64,000 nt of DNA, from assembly GCA_016802295.1 (NCBI GenBank), contig JAESIW010000118.1, positions 1,684,496-1,748,495 of the forward strand, written 5' to 3'. The notes below the pieces were generated by a model. The model did not search any database, had not been told where the DNA came from, and was given only the letters and a program-made list of their open reading frames with translations. Positions 11,347 through 23,404 of this stretch are shown here, in pieces. The translations under genes and the position numbers were made by a program. Every line of letters starts with the position of its first letter. Position 1 is the stretch's first letter. The DNA comes from Brachionus rotundiformis (lineage: Eukaryota > Rotifera > Eurotatoria > Ploima > Brachionidae).

Positions 11347-12968
11347 TTAAAATATTTTAAATGATTTTGATTTCATGTAGTCAAGATTTGTTAAAAAATT
11401 ACCAAAAAAATAGGCCAATATGCCCATCACCACGAAAAACAATGTCAACAAAAAGAACAACTGACAGCACTTTTGTCCGCTACGCTTCTTTAAAACACTC
11501 TCATTCTCACTATCGACACAATCATCAGGAAGTTTTATTTTGACAGATAAATTTTTTTTCTTCCTCGGCTCTTTATTCTCTGACTCAATCAAAATTAATT
11601 TATCATTGCTATCTACATGATCATCTTCGCCATTTTCCTCTTCCTTTTCCTCCATTTTTTCCTCACTTAAAGTTAATTTAGCCAAAAAAATCTAAATCAG
11701 AGTCTAAAATGAGTACTTAAATTCAGACACCACAGTCCAAGACTTTCTACCATTGTAAAAAGTCTCCAATCTTTTTGCGTGAACCTCTAGTTTGTTAATT
11801 ATCTCATCATTACTTCTGTTTAATCTGAACAAATCACGTTCTACCTGATTTGCTTCCTTTTTCTCGCTTATATCTATATCAAGAACACTATCTCTTGGAG
11901 TATAATCTGCTTTCAGCTCTTCAGTCTGAGTCTCTGTATTGCTGGTTGGAATTTTGGCCTCATTTGTTTGTACCTGTTTGTCATCAAGTTTAATAAACTG
12001 TTTGGTTTCTATCATCGGATCAGTATGTTTGGACATTATGTCGTCATAATAGTTTAGAGATTTTATCTTAAAAATGTCATTTAGATTGGTTTTGGAACGA
12101 TTGTTAGCAGGCTTTTTGTTTATATCATCAATTTTTGTTATATTGAGAGAATTTTTTGGCTTAATCTCTTCATTTTTGACCAATAGGTCGTTAATTATGT
12201 CAAGACTTCGCTCATTAATGGTTTTGGTCTTGAAGCTAGTTGATATAGGTGTCTGATTGTCGTCTATTTTGAGATCATCGATGCGGTTAGAGGTGTTCTT
12301 TTTTGACATGAAGTTATCGGTGGGATTTTTTTCTGGCAAAATATTTGCCGAAAACTGGGTCTGTTCGGTCGAGTTCAGGAAGCCTTTCTTTTGCTTGTCT
12401 ACCAATGTTTCGTGCTGAATTTGTGTCTGATGAACATTGGACTTTTTGGGCAAGTTTAGGTCCTTATTTTGGAGCAAATCGTTCAACATGTCAGGCTTGG
12501 GAGTCAAATTGACCACTATTAGCTTTGATTTTTCCAACACTGGCTTTGTTTTTTTTGTTTCTTTGGCAAAAAGTTAAATTTTAGCTTTAGAAAAAGATTA
12601 GCAACATGCTCTACCTTGATGTCTTGGCTTTGCCAGATCAAGTTCTTCGGATATTTTATCTATTTTTAGCTTAAGATGTTCAATTAGATTTGAGTTTATG
12701 ATGGTATCATCTCTAAATTGACCCAAGCTAAGCGGTCTTTCGCGCTTGTCGTCCACCTGCACGGACACATCTTGGTAAATTGGCAAAAATTTTTATAAAT
12801 TAGTTTTTTTTATCTATAAACAATTTCTAATTTACCACTGAGACTTTTTCTTTCATGTCGTAGGTTTATTTTGGACTTGAAAACCTCCACTGGACTCTTA
12901 ATTATTGATTGTGTTTGATTAACATTGATTCTTGTGATGCCCGATGGCGATGATGATATCTCATTCAT
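11347..12968 (-). CDS. tail-anchored coiled/charged protein, unrecognised
   Basis: Four exons (12836-12968, 12615-12770, 11717-12560, 11665-11347) join in phase to 483 residues. I do not recognise the family. The first 440 or so residues are hydrophilic, rich in Ser, Thr, Lys, Asp and Asn and probably largely disordered. Short helical stretches occur, such as IEHLKLKIDKISEELDLAK and IINKLEVHAKRLETF. An acidic EEKMEEKEEENGEDD patch precedes a Lys-rich segment, then one hydrophobic helix (QLFFLLTLFFVVMGILAYFF) and about 17 more residues. There is no N-terminal signal, so the topology suggests a tail-anchored protein with a long cytosolic part, in the ER, nuclear envelope or mitochondrial outer membrane. 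All splice sites are GT-AG. Confidence 0.65.
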
Positions 12969-15679
12969 TTTATAAAAATTGGTCTCTTTAATTTTTTTAT
13001 TAGTATACAGATTTTAAATTAGCTTTATGCACTGTACAAGCTAAGAATTCAATTTTAAATGCTTTTTTCTTTATATTTTAAAATTGATTTGCTTCAACTT
13101 AAATTGTTTTTTTAATTTGTTGGTCTTAGTTTAGTAATTATTTTGTCTGTTTAAATTTATATTATTTAAATTAAATTTTTTTTAGGAAAATTTTTTTTAA
13201 GAAAATTTCAGCATCAAATAATAAATATAAAAGTTTAAATCTCAAAATCAGCTTAAAATGTTAATTTTTACAATTAAGTTCTTAATTATTATTATTCATT
13301 ATTCATATTAATATATTGCACCAAATTGCATTTCAAATAAACAAATTTCTTGACATGGCTTTAGCGGAAATACTTAATTTATCAATTTTTCTAAAACTTT
13401 TTTTGCTTATAGTTCAAAATCAATAGAAAAACTTGTTTATTTGTGTAGCTATTAAAATTAATAAGAAAAAATGTTAGAAAAATTTTCTATCAAGATTAAT
13501 TATTTAAATTTGCCAATGTTTGTCGGTATACAAGGCGAAAAATAAAGCTTATAAAAAGCAGCTACATTTATTCATTCTGGCAAAAATATGGCGTTTTGAT
13601 AGGAGTTGTGAGACTTAAGTTTTTCTTGTTTAAGCTTATTAATTTGAGCTTTTTTTGAGATAGATTGGTAAACAATTTTGATATTACGGTTCTTTATTAG
13701 CTCAATAAAAATAGGCTTATTGGACTATAAATGAATAAATTAAAATTCTCACTTAAACAAGATTAAGTGTGGACCGAGAGGACTTAAGAAACCAAGCTTA
13801 CATAACCTCACTTATTTATTTATTAATATTTTTATTTTACTAATTATTTTAATAGCTATCGATTTTGGTCTAATTGATTTATACGGATTTAATAAATAAT
13901 ATAAATGGCTTTTTTGATAAATTTTATTGTCTTTTATTTCCGATTTAGGCTAAGTTATACAATAAAGATTAGAAATTATTTCAAAGCTTTTTTATTTTTT
14001 AATTTAAAATGATAAATGATTAAAAAAAACTAATAATTATTCTTTGCATTTTGTTTATTTTTGGCTTTGTACTTTATTTTGGGCGCAAAAATGTCGATTG
14101 ATTTTATTAGCTTGGAATTAATATATGGATAAATAAACTTACAAGTTATAAATTTTTTGTTTATCAGATAAAATTATATCCATTTCTCCATTGTCTGTTA
14201 TGTCAGTTGAGATTGATCTTTATTTCAATTGTTTACGGTTTTTGTTATCTATAGCGTGGTTGGGATTTTTTGAATTTTTACTTTTATTAAATTAAATTAT
14301 ACAACTTATCATTTAATAGAATTAATTAAGGATTTTTTTACAAATTTTTATTATCATTTCAAATAAAGTTATTTCAATTCGTTGTTTATTTAAACATATT
14401 TGACTTGTAAACAACAAAATAAAAACCTATTGTCCAAGTGATCATATTTTTTTAATTAATTTTTTATGAGAATGAAAATATCAGAGAACAAATTACTAGC
14501 ACTGTATTGTTAACTGATAAAGCATAAAATTGATTTTTTACTTTATTAGATGATGTTCAGCCAGACAAGTAATTGATAGCCTGATAAAATAGCACTGTCC
14601 GAAAGTATTAAATAACTCAAAGAGATAAAAATTTCTCAACAAATTTTTCCAATAGATAACAAATTTATTCTTTTTTACTTTAATTTTAACTAGATTTTTG
14701 TCAAAGTCAAGTGCTACATTAAGAGGAAATATAATTTAATATTATTTTGTCAGATCTATAAAGGAACAGGAAAGCTGGAGAACAAAATTTACTCTTCTTA
14801 GTTTAAATTAAATGCATAAAATTATGGATTTAATAAATTTTTTATTCAATAATCAAATATAAGGCTTCCAAATCCAACCAACTGTGCTATTTAAATACTA
14901 AAAGTTTAATTTTTTTGTTAGGGATCATGCGAATCTTTATAAATCTTCAACTAATACAAAATCAAGATTTAAATAAATAATTTATAAACTTTTTTTCTTT
15001 CTCTCTTATTTTTCATTTATATTTTATTTATTGCATATTTTCGCATTTGTGTAGCTATTTTAATGAGTATATTCATAAAGTGTATAGAATATGGAAAAGG
15101 ATTCTGATATTGAAAAAAAAGCTGGTCTAAAATCTGCGAACCGTATTTTATTAATGAAATCCAATTCTTAGTTTGTGTTAATTCTCCAAAAATCCATTAA
15201 GCATTCATTTTATTAATTAAATCAAAACCGATCATATTGTACAATATATTAAAAGTAAAATCTTTGAAAATTAAATTTATTTCTAAAGCGGACATAATTG
15301 TTCGCTTGAGTTAAAATCATCAATTAAAGTGTGACTTATTTTGCAGCATTATCTCCCAAGACAGTGAACCTTGATAGTGATACCAGCGTTTTTGTTTCTT
15401 ATTGAATTAGCTTGGTGCCTCTGGAACTAATCTGAATTTTTCAAGCTAAAATAATCGAATTTTATTTTTTTTTCTCTCACTCTGTCTAAAATTGATCTTA
15501 GTCAAAATAAAATATTCTTTTATTTTTATTGTTTATATCTAAATTAAATTATCAAATTGTTTAGAGTTTATTTTTCATTTATAATTTAATAATAGTAAAA
15601 ATGAATTTCTAAAAAAGGACTTGGGAGATAAATTTGGGATAAAAAACCAGGTATTTTTCGCAAAATTTTAAATTACATA
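12969..15679. other. gene-free AT-rich stretch
   Basis: About 2.7 kb without a supportable coding frame on either strand. Short phrases recur, for example TTTGTGTAGCTATT near 13440 and 15050, but no clear element emerges. It may hold regulatory DNA for the tail-anchored protein gene. Confidence 0.45.
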
Positions 15680-15813
15680 CGGTCTTAATCAAAAAAATAA
15701 CAAAGTAAAAATTTCATATGCCGCATGAATTCAATCAAAGTGAGTCTAAAAAGCTGGCATGATTAGCTTGCATCTAGTCTGGTTCAGAGTTGTGGTGTTA
15801 AGCTACCCATTTG
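15680..15813 (+). repeat. 134-bp gap-flanking repeat, copy 1
   Basis: Begins CGGTCTTAATC and ends GCTACCCATTTG immediately before the run of N. The same 134-bp sequence occurs directly after the gap at 16271-16404 with six substitutions. This is either a tandem unit or an artefact of overlapping contig ends. Confidence 0.95.
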
Positions 15814-16270
15814 NNNNNNNNNNNNNNNNNNNNNNNNNNNNNNNNNNNNNNNNNNNNNNNNNNNNNNNNNNNNNNNNNNNNNNNNNNNNNNNNNNNNNNN
15901 NNNNNNNNNNNNNNNNNNNNNNNNNNNNNNNNNNNNNNNNNNNNNNNNNNNNNNNNNNNNNNNNNNNNNNNNNNNNNNNNNNNNNNNNNNNNNNNNNNNN
16001 NNNNNNNNNNNNNNNNNNNNNNNNNNNNNNNNNNNNNNNNNNNNNNNNNNNNNNNNNNNNNNNNNNNNNNNNNNNNNNNNNNNNNNNNNNNNNNNNNNNN
16101 NNNNNNNNNNNNNNNNNNNNNNNNNNNNNNNNNNNNNNNNNNNNNNNNNNNNNNNNNNNNNNNNNNNNNNNNNNNNNNNNNNNNNNNNNNNNNNNNNNNN
16201 NNNNNNNNNNNNNNNNNNNNNNNNNNNNNNNNNNNNNNNNNNNNNNNNNNNNNNNNNNNNNNNNNNNNNN
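15814..16270. other. assembly gap (457 N)
   Basis: Unsequenced bases. Open frames that appear to cross it are meaningless. Confidence 1.
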
Positions 16271-16404
16271 CGGTCTTAATCAAAAAAATAACAAAGCAAA
16301 GTTTTCATATGCCGCATGAATTCAATCAAAGTGAGTCTTAAAAGCTGGCATGATTAGCTTGCATCTAGTCTGGTTCAAAGCTGTGGTGTTAAGCTACCCA
16401 TTTG
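16271..16404 (+). repeat. 134-bp gap-flanking repeat, copy 2
   Basis: Same orientation and same length as copy 1, starting on the first base after the N run. Six differences over 134 bp give about 95.5 percent identity. Confidence 0.95.
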
Positions 16405-19400
16405 GAATAAATGAGAGTCCAATGGTAGCAAATCTCATGACAAAATAATTTAAAAGCAACTTAGCTCATTAATAAGCGTAATAAACTCATTATGTAATAT
16501 TTAATCGCTTCTAAATAGTTATCAATTGATTTTCAATTAGAAATGACAAAATTCTTAAGCTTAAGCTCTTGATAATTTATTTCTTTTAAACTGTATTTTA
16601 TCAATTTAGTGACTGTAAAAAAATTATTTTTCGATTATTTAAGTTAAATTTAATGAATTTCTCTTTTACACAGAGTTGTTTCTATTTTATTATCTTTCAA
16701 TAGATAATCAAAAGCAAAGATTAAATAACGATAATTAAAAATTAATAGATTTTTAAGTTTTTTTTTTTAAATAGCTGAGCACAATAATGGCTTTAAAAAT
16801 TATGTAATTAATTATCAATGTAGATCTAAAATATTAACAATAAAATATAAATTATAATTGTTTTTTTTTTAAACAAGCTATCATTTAAGCAGCTAATTCT
16901 ATATAATATATTTCATAGGTCTGTTTATTATAAGATCGTAAAACCACTCGGTATTTATAAAAAACTAATACTACTGATATCATTTAATCAAACTAAAATG
17001 CTTTTTTTTACGGTAGATGAATATAAACGCTTTTAAATTAAAGATTATAGATCCATATAGCAATTAAGTATTAGTTCAATGCCTGGAAGGTACAAGAAGC
17101 CAAGTGAATTTTAACGTTTTAAAGTTTCATTTTATTTCCGTCTTTTGATTTTAAATCAAAATTAATTTCATGTAGCCATAATGATAAATTAAGTGGCTAG
17201 TATTAAAAAGTGTAAAAATAAAAGGTTATAGAAAGACTAAATCGTGATAGGATTTGTGTCAATTCGAATATATTTTACTAGGTTAATCTAAAGATAATGA
17301 CAACAAGCACTTGATCGACTCACTCTTAATTGATTAAAGATTTTCTATAAATTATTTTATTTAAATTTGTGAATTTTTATTTGAAATAAATAAATAAGAG
17401 CTTTATTTTATCTATTAAATCTAAAACGATTAGTTTAGTGTTTAATCTTTTACAATTTAACAAATTGGTAATAAAATAAAAAGAAAAAATTTCTACAAAT
17501 AAATTTATTTAAATGTTTCAGTTATCTTTAGTTAAAGTGATTTGTTTTAAATTAGTTTGATTCTAAATTCTATTTTTTAAATAAATTGTTTTTCTTTTGA
17601 CTTCTAATTAAAAAAATTAATTTATTAATTGTTTGTTTATAATTATTTTATTTAAATATTTAAGTAGTATGCGGCTAGTAATGTGCTAGTTTAGCTAAAG
17701 AACCAAGAGTTGACAAGTTTGGTGTTGCTTGGTTCCAATCCATCAAAGTACCATTTAAGTTAAGGTAACAGATCAGATGAAATTAAATTAGATAAAAATG
17801 TCAAGCGGACTCAAATTTTTAATATAAATTGAAAATAAACAAAATTTCAAAATTTTATTAATTAGTTTCCAAGGTAGTTGTTTATTGGCATAAAAACAAA
17901 CAACTAGTAGACTAGTTCCGGCTTAAATAAAATACTCATTCTTAGTTTATTAAAACTGGACACATCCTTTTTACTGCTCGGATTTAATTCGAATTTTAAA
18001 ATACTTTTTATTTTAAACTTGATCTTTAATTAAAATAAATTATTTCTAAGAAAAATAAAAAACTTTTTTTTTCCCATTTTTTTCTTCTAGTCCAGGAAAA
18101 CGATCAATTAAATTTGTCTCGACCTGTAGACACGTAACTAAAGCCGCTTGAGGCAATCTAAAGTTAAGCTTTCGAATCGATTAAATTTGACAAATTGCTA
18201 AAAAATTTATTGAACTACAATTAGCTTAATTTAGCTCGAATGTAGGCTAAGCGCTTAAAACAAACACCTTGGTCAAGCGATGGTCAGCAATGCTCTAGAG
18301 TAATCGTTTTAATTGGACGCGTGATAAGATAAGATCTAGTGTCGTCCGCGGTAGTTGTTAATTAAAAAAAGGTACAAGTTTTCCCAATGCACCAAGCAAT
18401 AAATCGTTACTTGTCGAAGATAAATTCTGACCGAGCATGTGCTACAAAATTTAGATAAGGACTCCGTAGGGACCGCTACCTGCTAAATTTTAACTGTGTA
18501 TAAATATTTACTTCATAATGTTCATGTGCGCTACTGATCCATATCTAAACCAGCCTCAAGATTGGTCAAGCTTAACCAGTGTTTATTTATGTGCGGTGCT
18601 TGTTTATTAAGATTTTGCTTAATAGCATACTTTAGCTCAAATTAAGCTCGCTTGAGTGAAAAAAAAAGCTTAGCTTGAGTCTAAAAGCTACCGCAAATGA
18701 TTTATTAAATACAAAGTGATATAATTTTGCCAATGTTCTCAAGATTTTAAGATTAAAGTCTGAATTTAGCAGCGAATTTAATCAGCAAAATAAAATAAAA
18801 TGAAAAAATATATAGATAAATAAGACTGGCTTTTAAATATTTAAGATAAAATTCATAGAGATAATCTGTTTAATTTTCGGACAGACTCAGCTTTATGAGG
18901 ATAGAATTGCTACTATTGAAAGATTTTATAATAAGATAATTTTTGATTAGGCTTATGAATGAACCAAGTTTGCGGTGTCTGGTCTAGTTTAGCATTGAGT
19001 GACATTAAAAGCCAAAATTCCGAATTAACCTAAATCGAGTGAGCATGCAAACCAAACATGTCCGCTTTAGAATATTTCATAGATAAATAATCTTTTCACT
19101 CAATAGATCATCAAGTATAAATGTAAGCGATTTTTGATGAAACCAAGTCTCGGAAACATGTCGATTTAAAACAGGATATTGATGAAATATATTTGGTTTA
19201 GATTTTTTTTAAATTCAGGTTATTAAAATATTTGCCAATATAAAATATATAAAGTTAGCTTTGAGTAAACATTTAGTTGAAATTATCTCTTAAATTACCT
19301 GATTTTTTGAATGTTTGCCTTGGCAAGGGCTGGACTTAAATACACCTAATTACAAGTCACTTGAGTTTTAGTTCAAAAAGTTAAAAAATCTTTTTTTTTT

Positions 19401-19855
19401 TTATCTATCTAAATTATAATTACAATGGAATTTTGTTTTTGTTATCTTTTATTAAGAATAGCCTAAAATTTAAAATCAATTATTTAAAAATAAAATTGAT
19501 ATAATAAATTTATCTAATTAAAAGTAAACAAACTGGCTCAATAATTAGCTGATAATTTTTCGCAATTTAAAAATTAAATGCGAATAATTGCTAGGATTTA
19601 TTATTTTTATTTTATTTTTTGCTTTGTTTTAATATAAACTAGTTTATCGATAAATATCATAAAATTAAAATTGACAATTTAATTTTTTAGAAACAAAATC
19701 CCGACCAAATCAAGAGAATGAAAAACTACAAAGAACGCTAAAGCATGTCGCAATTAATGGAAAACTTTTAAGATTTTTATATACAAGTTCAAATAGAAAA
19801 ATATATAAAAAAAATATATATATTAATTTTTAAAAAAAAAAACTTATTCCCTACA
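16405..19855. other. gene-free stretch upstream of the Ig gene
   Basis: About 3.4 kb with no supportable coding frame. From roughly 18100 to 18620 the GC content is visibly higher and GATAA motifs recur (for example the direct pair GATAAGATAAGA near 18323). This is a possible regulatory region for the lachesin-like gene about 1.2 kb downstream, but nothing proves that. Confidence 0.4.
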
Positions 19856-21553
19856 ATGATCGAAATTAAAAAAATACTTGTTTTTTTATTATTAATATTT
19901 GTTCAATGTTCTGAGCCAAAGAGACATCGAATTGCCAATCGCATCAGACATGGTTACCTAAACAACCACAAGCGAACATTGGACAATGAACACAACAAGC
20001 TTCAGCGAGATTATGTTTCAGCAATTGTGGGAAAGGACGTGCAACTGGACTGCAAAATGAATGGCCTTGTTGGCGAAGACGAAAAAATTGTCTGGTTGAA
20101 GATGCCCAAAGGGGAAGTTCTGACACTTAACTCGAATCGGGTCACATCCGACCCCAGAATCACTACCAAATGCTCTTCCAACATTACTCCATGTTGGAGT
20201 CTCTTGATCACTAATGTCCAAGAAAGTGACACTGGTTTCTTTGTTTGCCAGACAAATGCCATGCAAAACAAGTATGTTTACCTTGATGTGATGGTACCGC
20301 CTATGCTAATGACCCAGTATCCGCTCGAGCGGATCGATGTCAACCAATCAAGCCATTTCATCTTAACTTGTGAGTTTTATGGCAAGCCTGAGCCTTTAAT
20401 AAAATGGTACAAGTATCACCAAGGCATACAAAAAGAAATGGGTATATTAAATCACAATTTGTATGATTAATTCTGTTTATATTTATTTAATTTATAAAGA
20501 AAAATTCCGCGGGATGAAAAAAATTGATTTAATGATTCATAAAGATTCTCCAAATGAGCTCGAGTGTGTAGCGGATAATTCAATCCCACCAACAGTTAGC
20601 AAAAAAATTTACCTTAATATTCAATGTAAGTTTTCTGATTGAAAACTATAAAAGCTACTTTAAAAGCAAAATAAAAAATTAATTTTTGTGGTCAAACTTG
20701 ACCCATATTGAAAAAAATTAAGCCGATTCTTCAAAAACAATTAAAATAGATTAAATTGTTTGTTTAAAATTATAAAATTAAAAATAGTTACAAGAAAAAA
20801 AATTTATTTAAATTTTTATTATTAGATCCACCTATGATTACATTTTTAAATGGAAAACTATTCCAAAAATTGTCCGAAAGAGTTATTCTGGATTGTAAAA
20901 TAAACAGTAATCCAAAGAGTGAAGTTAGTTGGTTCAAAGGCGAGACCAAAATTGTCAACTCAGCCAAGTTTATGATTGAACATTTAGATGACTCAAATAG
21001 TCGATTATTTATAAATGTAAATTTTGATAGATAAATAAAATTTTTTGTCTAAAATAATGTCATTAAGGACTTGAATAAAGAAGATTTTGGTGATTATTAT
21101 TGCCGAGCGGAGAATGCTCTTGGTAAAGCAGTTGCCAAATCTGAATTGGTTGAACTACGAGTTATTAGCTTGACAGATTCCTCAAGAATATTTACCACAA
21201 AGTCGACCACCACAACAGTAAAACAGATGGATTATAAATCCAGCATGGAATTTTCGGAAATATTTCAAGGTAAAAAAAATTTCCCAAAACAAAGTCTAAT
21301 TTTTTCCAAAGAATTTCATATGCCAACTACGAATCCCAGAATTCGACAGTCCAAGAACCAACTTTATCGCTCGAACCAATTCAACCATTCAAAAATTCTC
21401 TCAAATATTTACTCAAGCCACAAAATTCAAAATTATCCAAGAAACTTTATAAGTACAACCAAATACCTAGAGCTCGAAAACAAGTCTAATCTTTTGCGAC
21501 CAAACATCATTATCTATTTGTGTATCTTGTCTATTTGGAAGCTAAAAATTTAG
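19856..21553 (+). CDS. lachesin-like three-Ig cell-surface protein
   Basis: Four exons (19856-20441, 20500-20625, 20826-21016, 21068-21553) join to 462 residues. A signal peptide (KILVFLLLIFVQCSEP) is followed by three Ig domains. The first has Cys in QLDCKMNG, the WLKM tryptophan and DTGFFVCQTNA. The second has ILTCEFYGKPEPLIKWYKY and ELECVADNS. The third has VILDCKINSNPKSEVSWFKG and DFGDYYCRAENALG. The order and motifs match the lachesin/IgLON/DIP group of neuronal adhesion molecules. A Ser/Thr/Lys-rich tail of about 120 residues ends in a short hydrophobic stretch (NIIIYLCILSIW), suggesting GPI attachment rather than a standard transmembrane helix. All introns are GT-AG (50-200 nt). The last exon could hide one more intron near 21270. 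Confidence 0.85.
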
Positions 21554-23404
21554 TTGAGTTAAATAAAATAACATAAATTTAGCTCACCGGTTGTATTTAA
21601 ATGTAAAATAAAATTTATTATTTTAAATTAGACTATAGAAATAATTAAATGTGAAATTTAAATGATTTTACCTAGCGATTTATGTTTTTAATTTTATTTA
21701 ATAGTTTATTGATTTTGAATATTTTATTAATAAATTTTTTTTTAATTATTTATATCTCTCTATTAGTTTTTTTTATTATTCATTAGGTCTTGCTCACGGC
21801 TATGGATAATAGCTAATTGATATCAGATTACTCTTGATTGGTAATTTGATACCAAGAGTTTAGTTTAAAATTATCATAAATAAGTACGTAAAAATATTCT
21901 ATTTAGTTCAAGTTGTAAATTAATTTGCTCCTACTTAATGCGGAAATTTAGATTATATTTGACTAAAGAAGCTAAAAGCTCTTGAGGAATTTATTTTCAA
22001 TAAAATTCTTAATTTAAGAATTGACAATTTTATTAAAAAAAAGCTTTAATAATAAGCATTTTTTTTTCAAGAAATATCTGGACAACTGATAAATTAGATG
22101 TCAAAATTAAAATTTTCTTAATTATTTGGCAAATATAGTCGGCTCTCTTTACACTTAACTTTGCTTATATTTAATCATTTGATATTTTAGACATGAATTG
22201 TTTATATTAAAGATCATTAACCTCTTTTAATTATTCGTTTTCTAAGCTTTTTTTTTTAATTCAATTGTTTATTATTCATTTTATAAATTGTTTTTTATGA
22301 CTCAAGTTCACAATTAAAAATATAAGTTTTAATGAATCATTTTTGACAGATTAAAAATCTTTCGCCGTAATTAAACGAACATTTTGCGCCTATTTCCGAA
22401 TCTAATTAAAAAGAAAATCTTTGCTCTAAATTAAAAATTGTAGCTTTTGCTTGTTCATTATAGATTTGATTAATAGATCAATGATCCCTATCTTTAATTG
22501 TAAAACCCTTATTTAATTATTGTTGATTTTCATTTTAAATTATAAAATAACATTTACCATTAAAATGTTTAAAAATGTGTTTAATTATTGTTATTTTAGA
22601 TATGGTCATTAGAATTAAATACTTATTTATTAAAAATTACAGGTTAATTTTTTCAACATAAATTAATGAACTTTATTTATTTAGAGCTTTTATATTCTTA
22701 TTTATTAAATAAATTCTTTTAATTAAAATTTGAACCAGATTATCTCATTTTTAAAGTATTGTCATTCATTAAAGATGATTATAATAACCATAATTTAAAT
22801 CATTAAAGAGTCTGCTTTATTTCTTTCTGGCAACATTGTCAATCAATCAATCATCGTATAATATCTGAAATGATTTAAAAAATATGTGAACATTAATCTG
22901 AATTTTTTTACTGATTCATAAAAAAATTAATTAGTCCTAAATTTATGTTTATGGTCAAATTTTGATAAAATTTACTTTATTTGGGATCCTAACCATCACA
23001 CATCACAAAAGAGTGTTGTTAAGCAAAATCTTAAAATTTTAATTTGAGAAAAAATTTTTGAATTTTTATAAAATTCAGTAAAGTAAATTAAGTATTTAAT
23101 TGGACATTTTACCAATTTTCTATTTTAAAATGAATCCTTAACCAAACTTAATCTGGTAAAGAAAAGCTGAAATCAAGGCGTGATTTTTTAGATTTATTTT
23201 ATCTGAACAAAACTCAGCAGATTTCTTTTACTCTATCTTGTTTTCAGTTTAAACTTAAAAAATTATAAACTAATTAAAATAAAATAATTAAATTACTAAA
23301 ATTGGTTAAATAAGTTAAATTAGTTCGTATGTCGAGAAAAGTATAAATAACAAGTTAGTTTAGAAAAAATTTATTATAAAATTTTATATTGGTTAAATTA
23401 GTTT
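21554..23404. other. gene-free AT-rich stretch
   Basis: Between the converging Ig and BTB-TLDc genes. No coding frame or RNA is seen. Confidence 0.5.

Noticed and set aside
15759..16341. ORFs crossing the N run
   Set aside because: They exist only because N codons do not stop; the real flanks are the 134-bp repeats.
20011..20271. Minus-strand ORFs of 60-86 codons at 19.9-20.3 kb
   Set aside because: Antisense shadows of the lachesin-like Ig domain exon.
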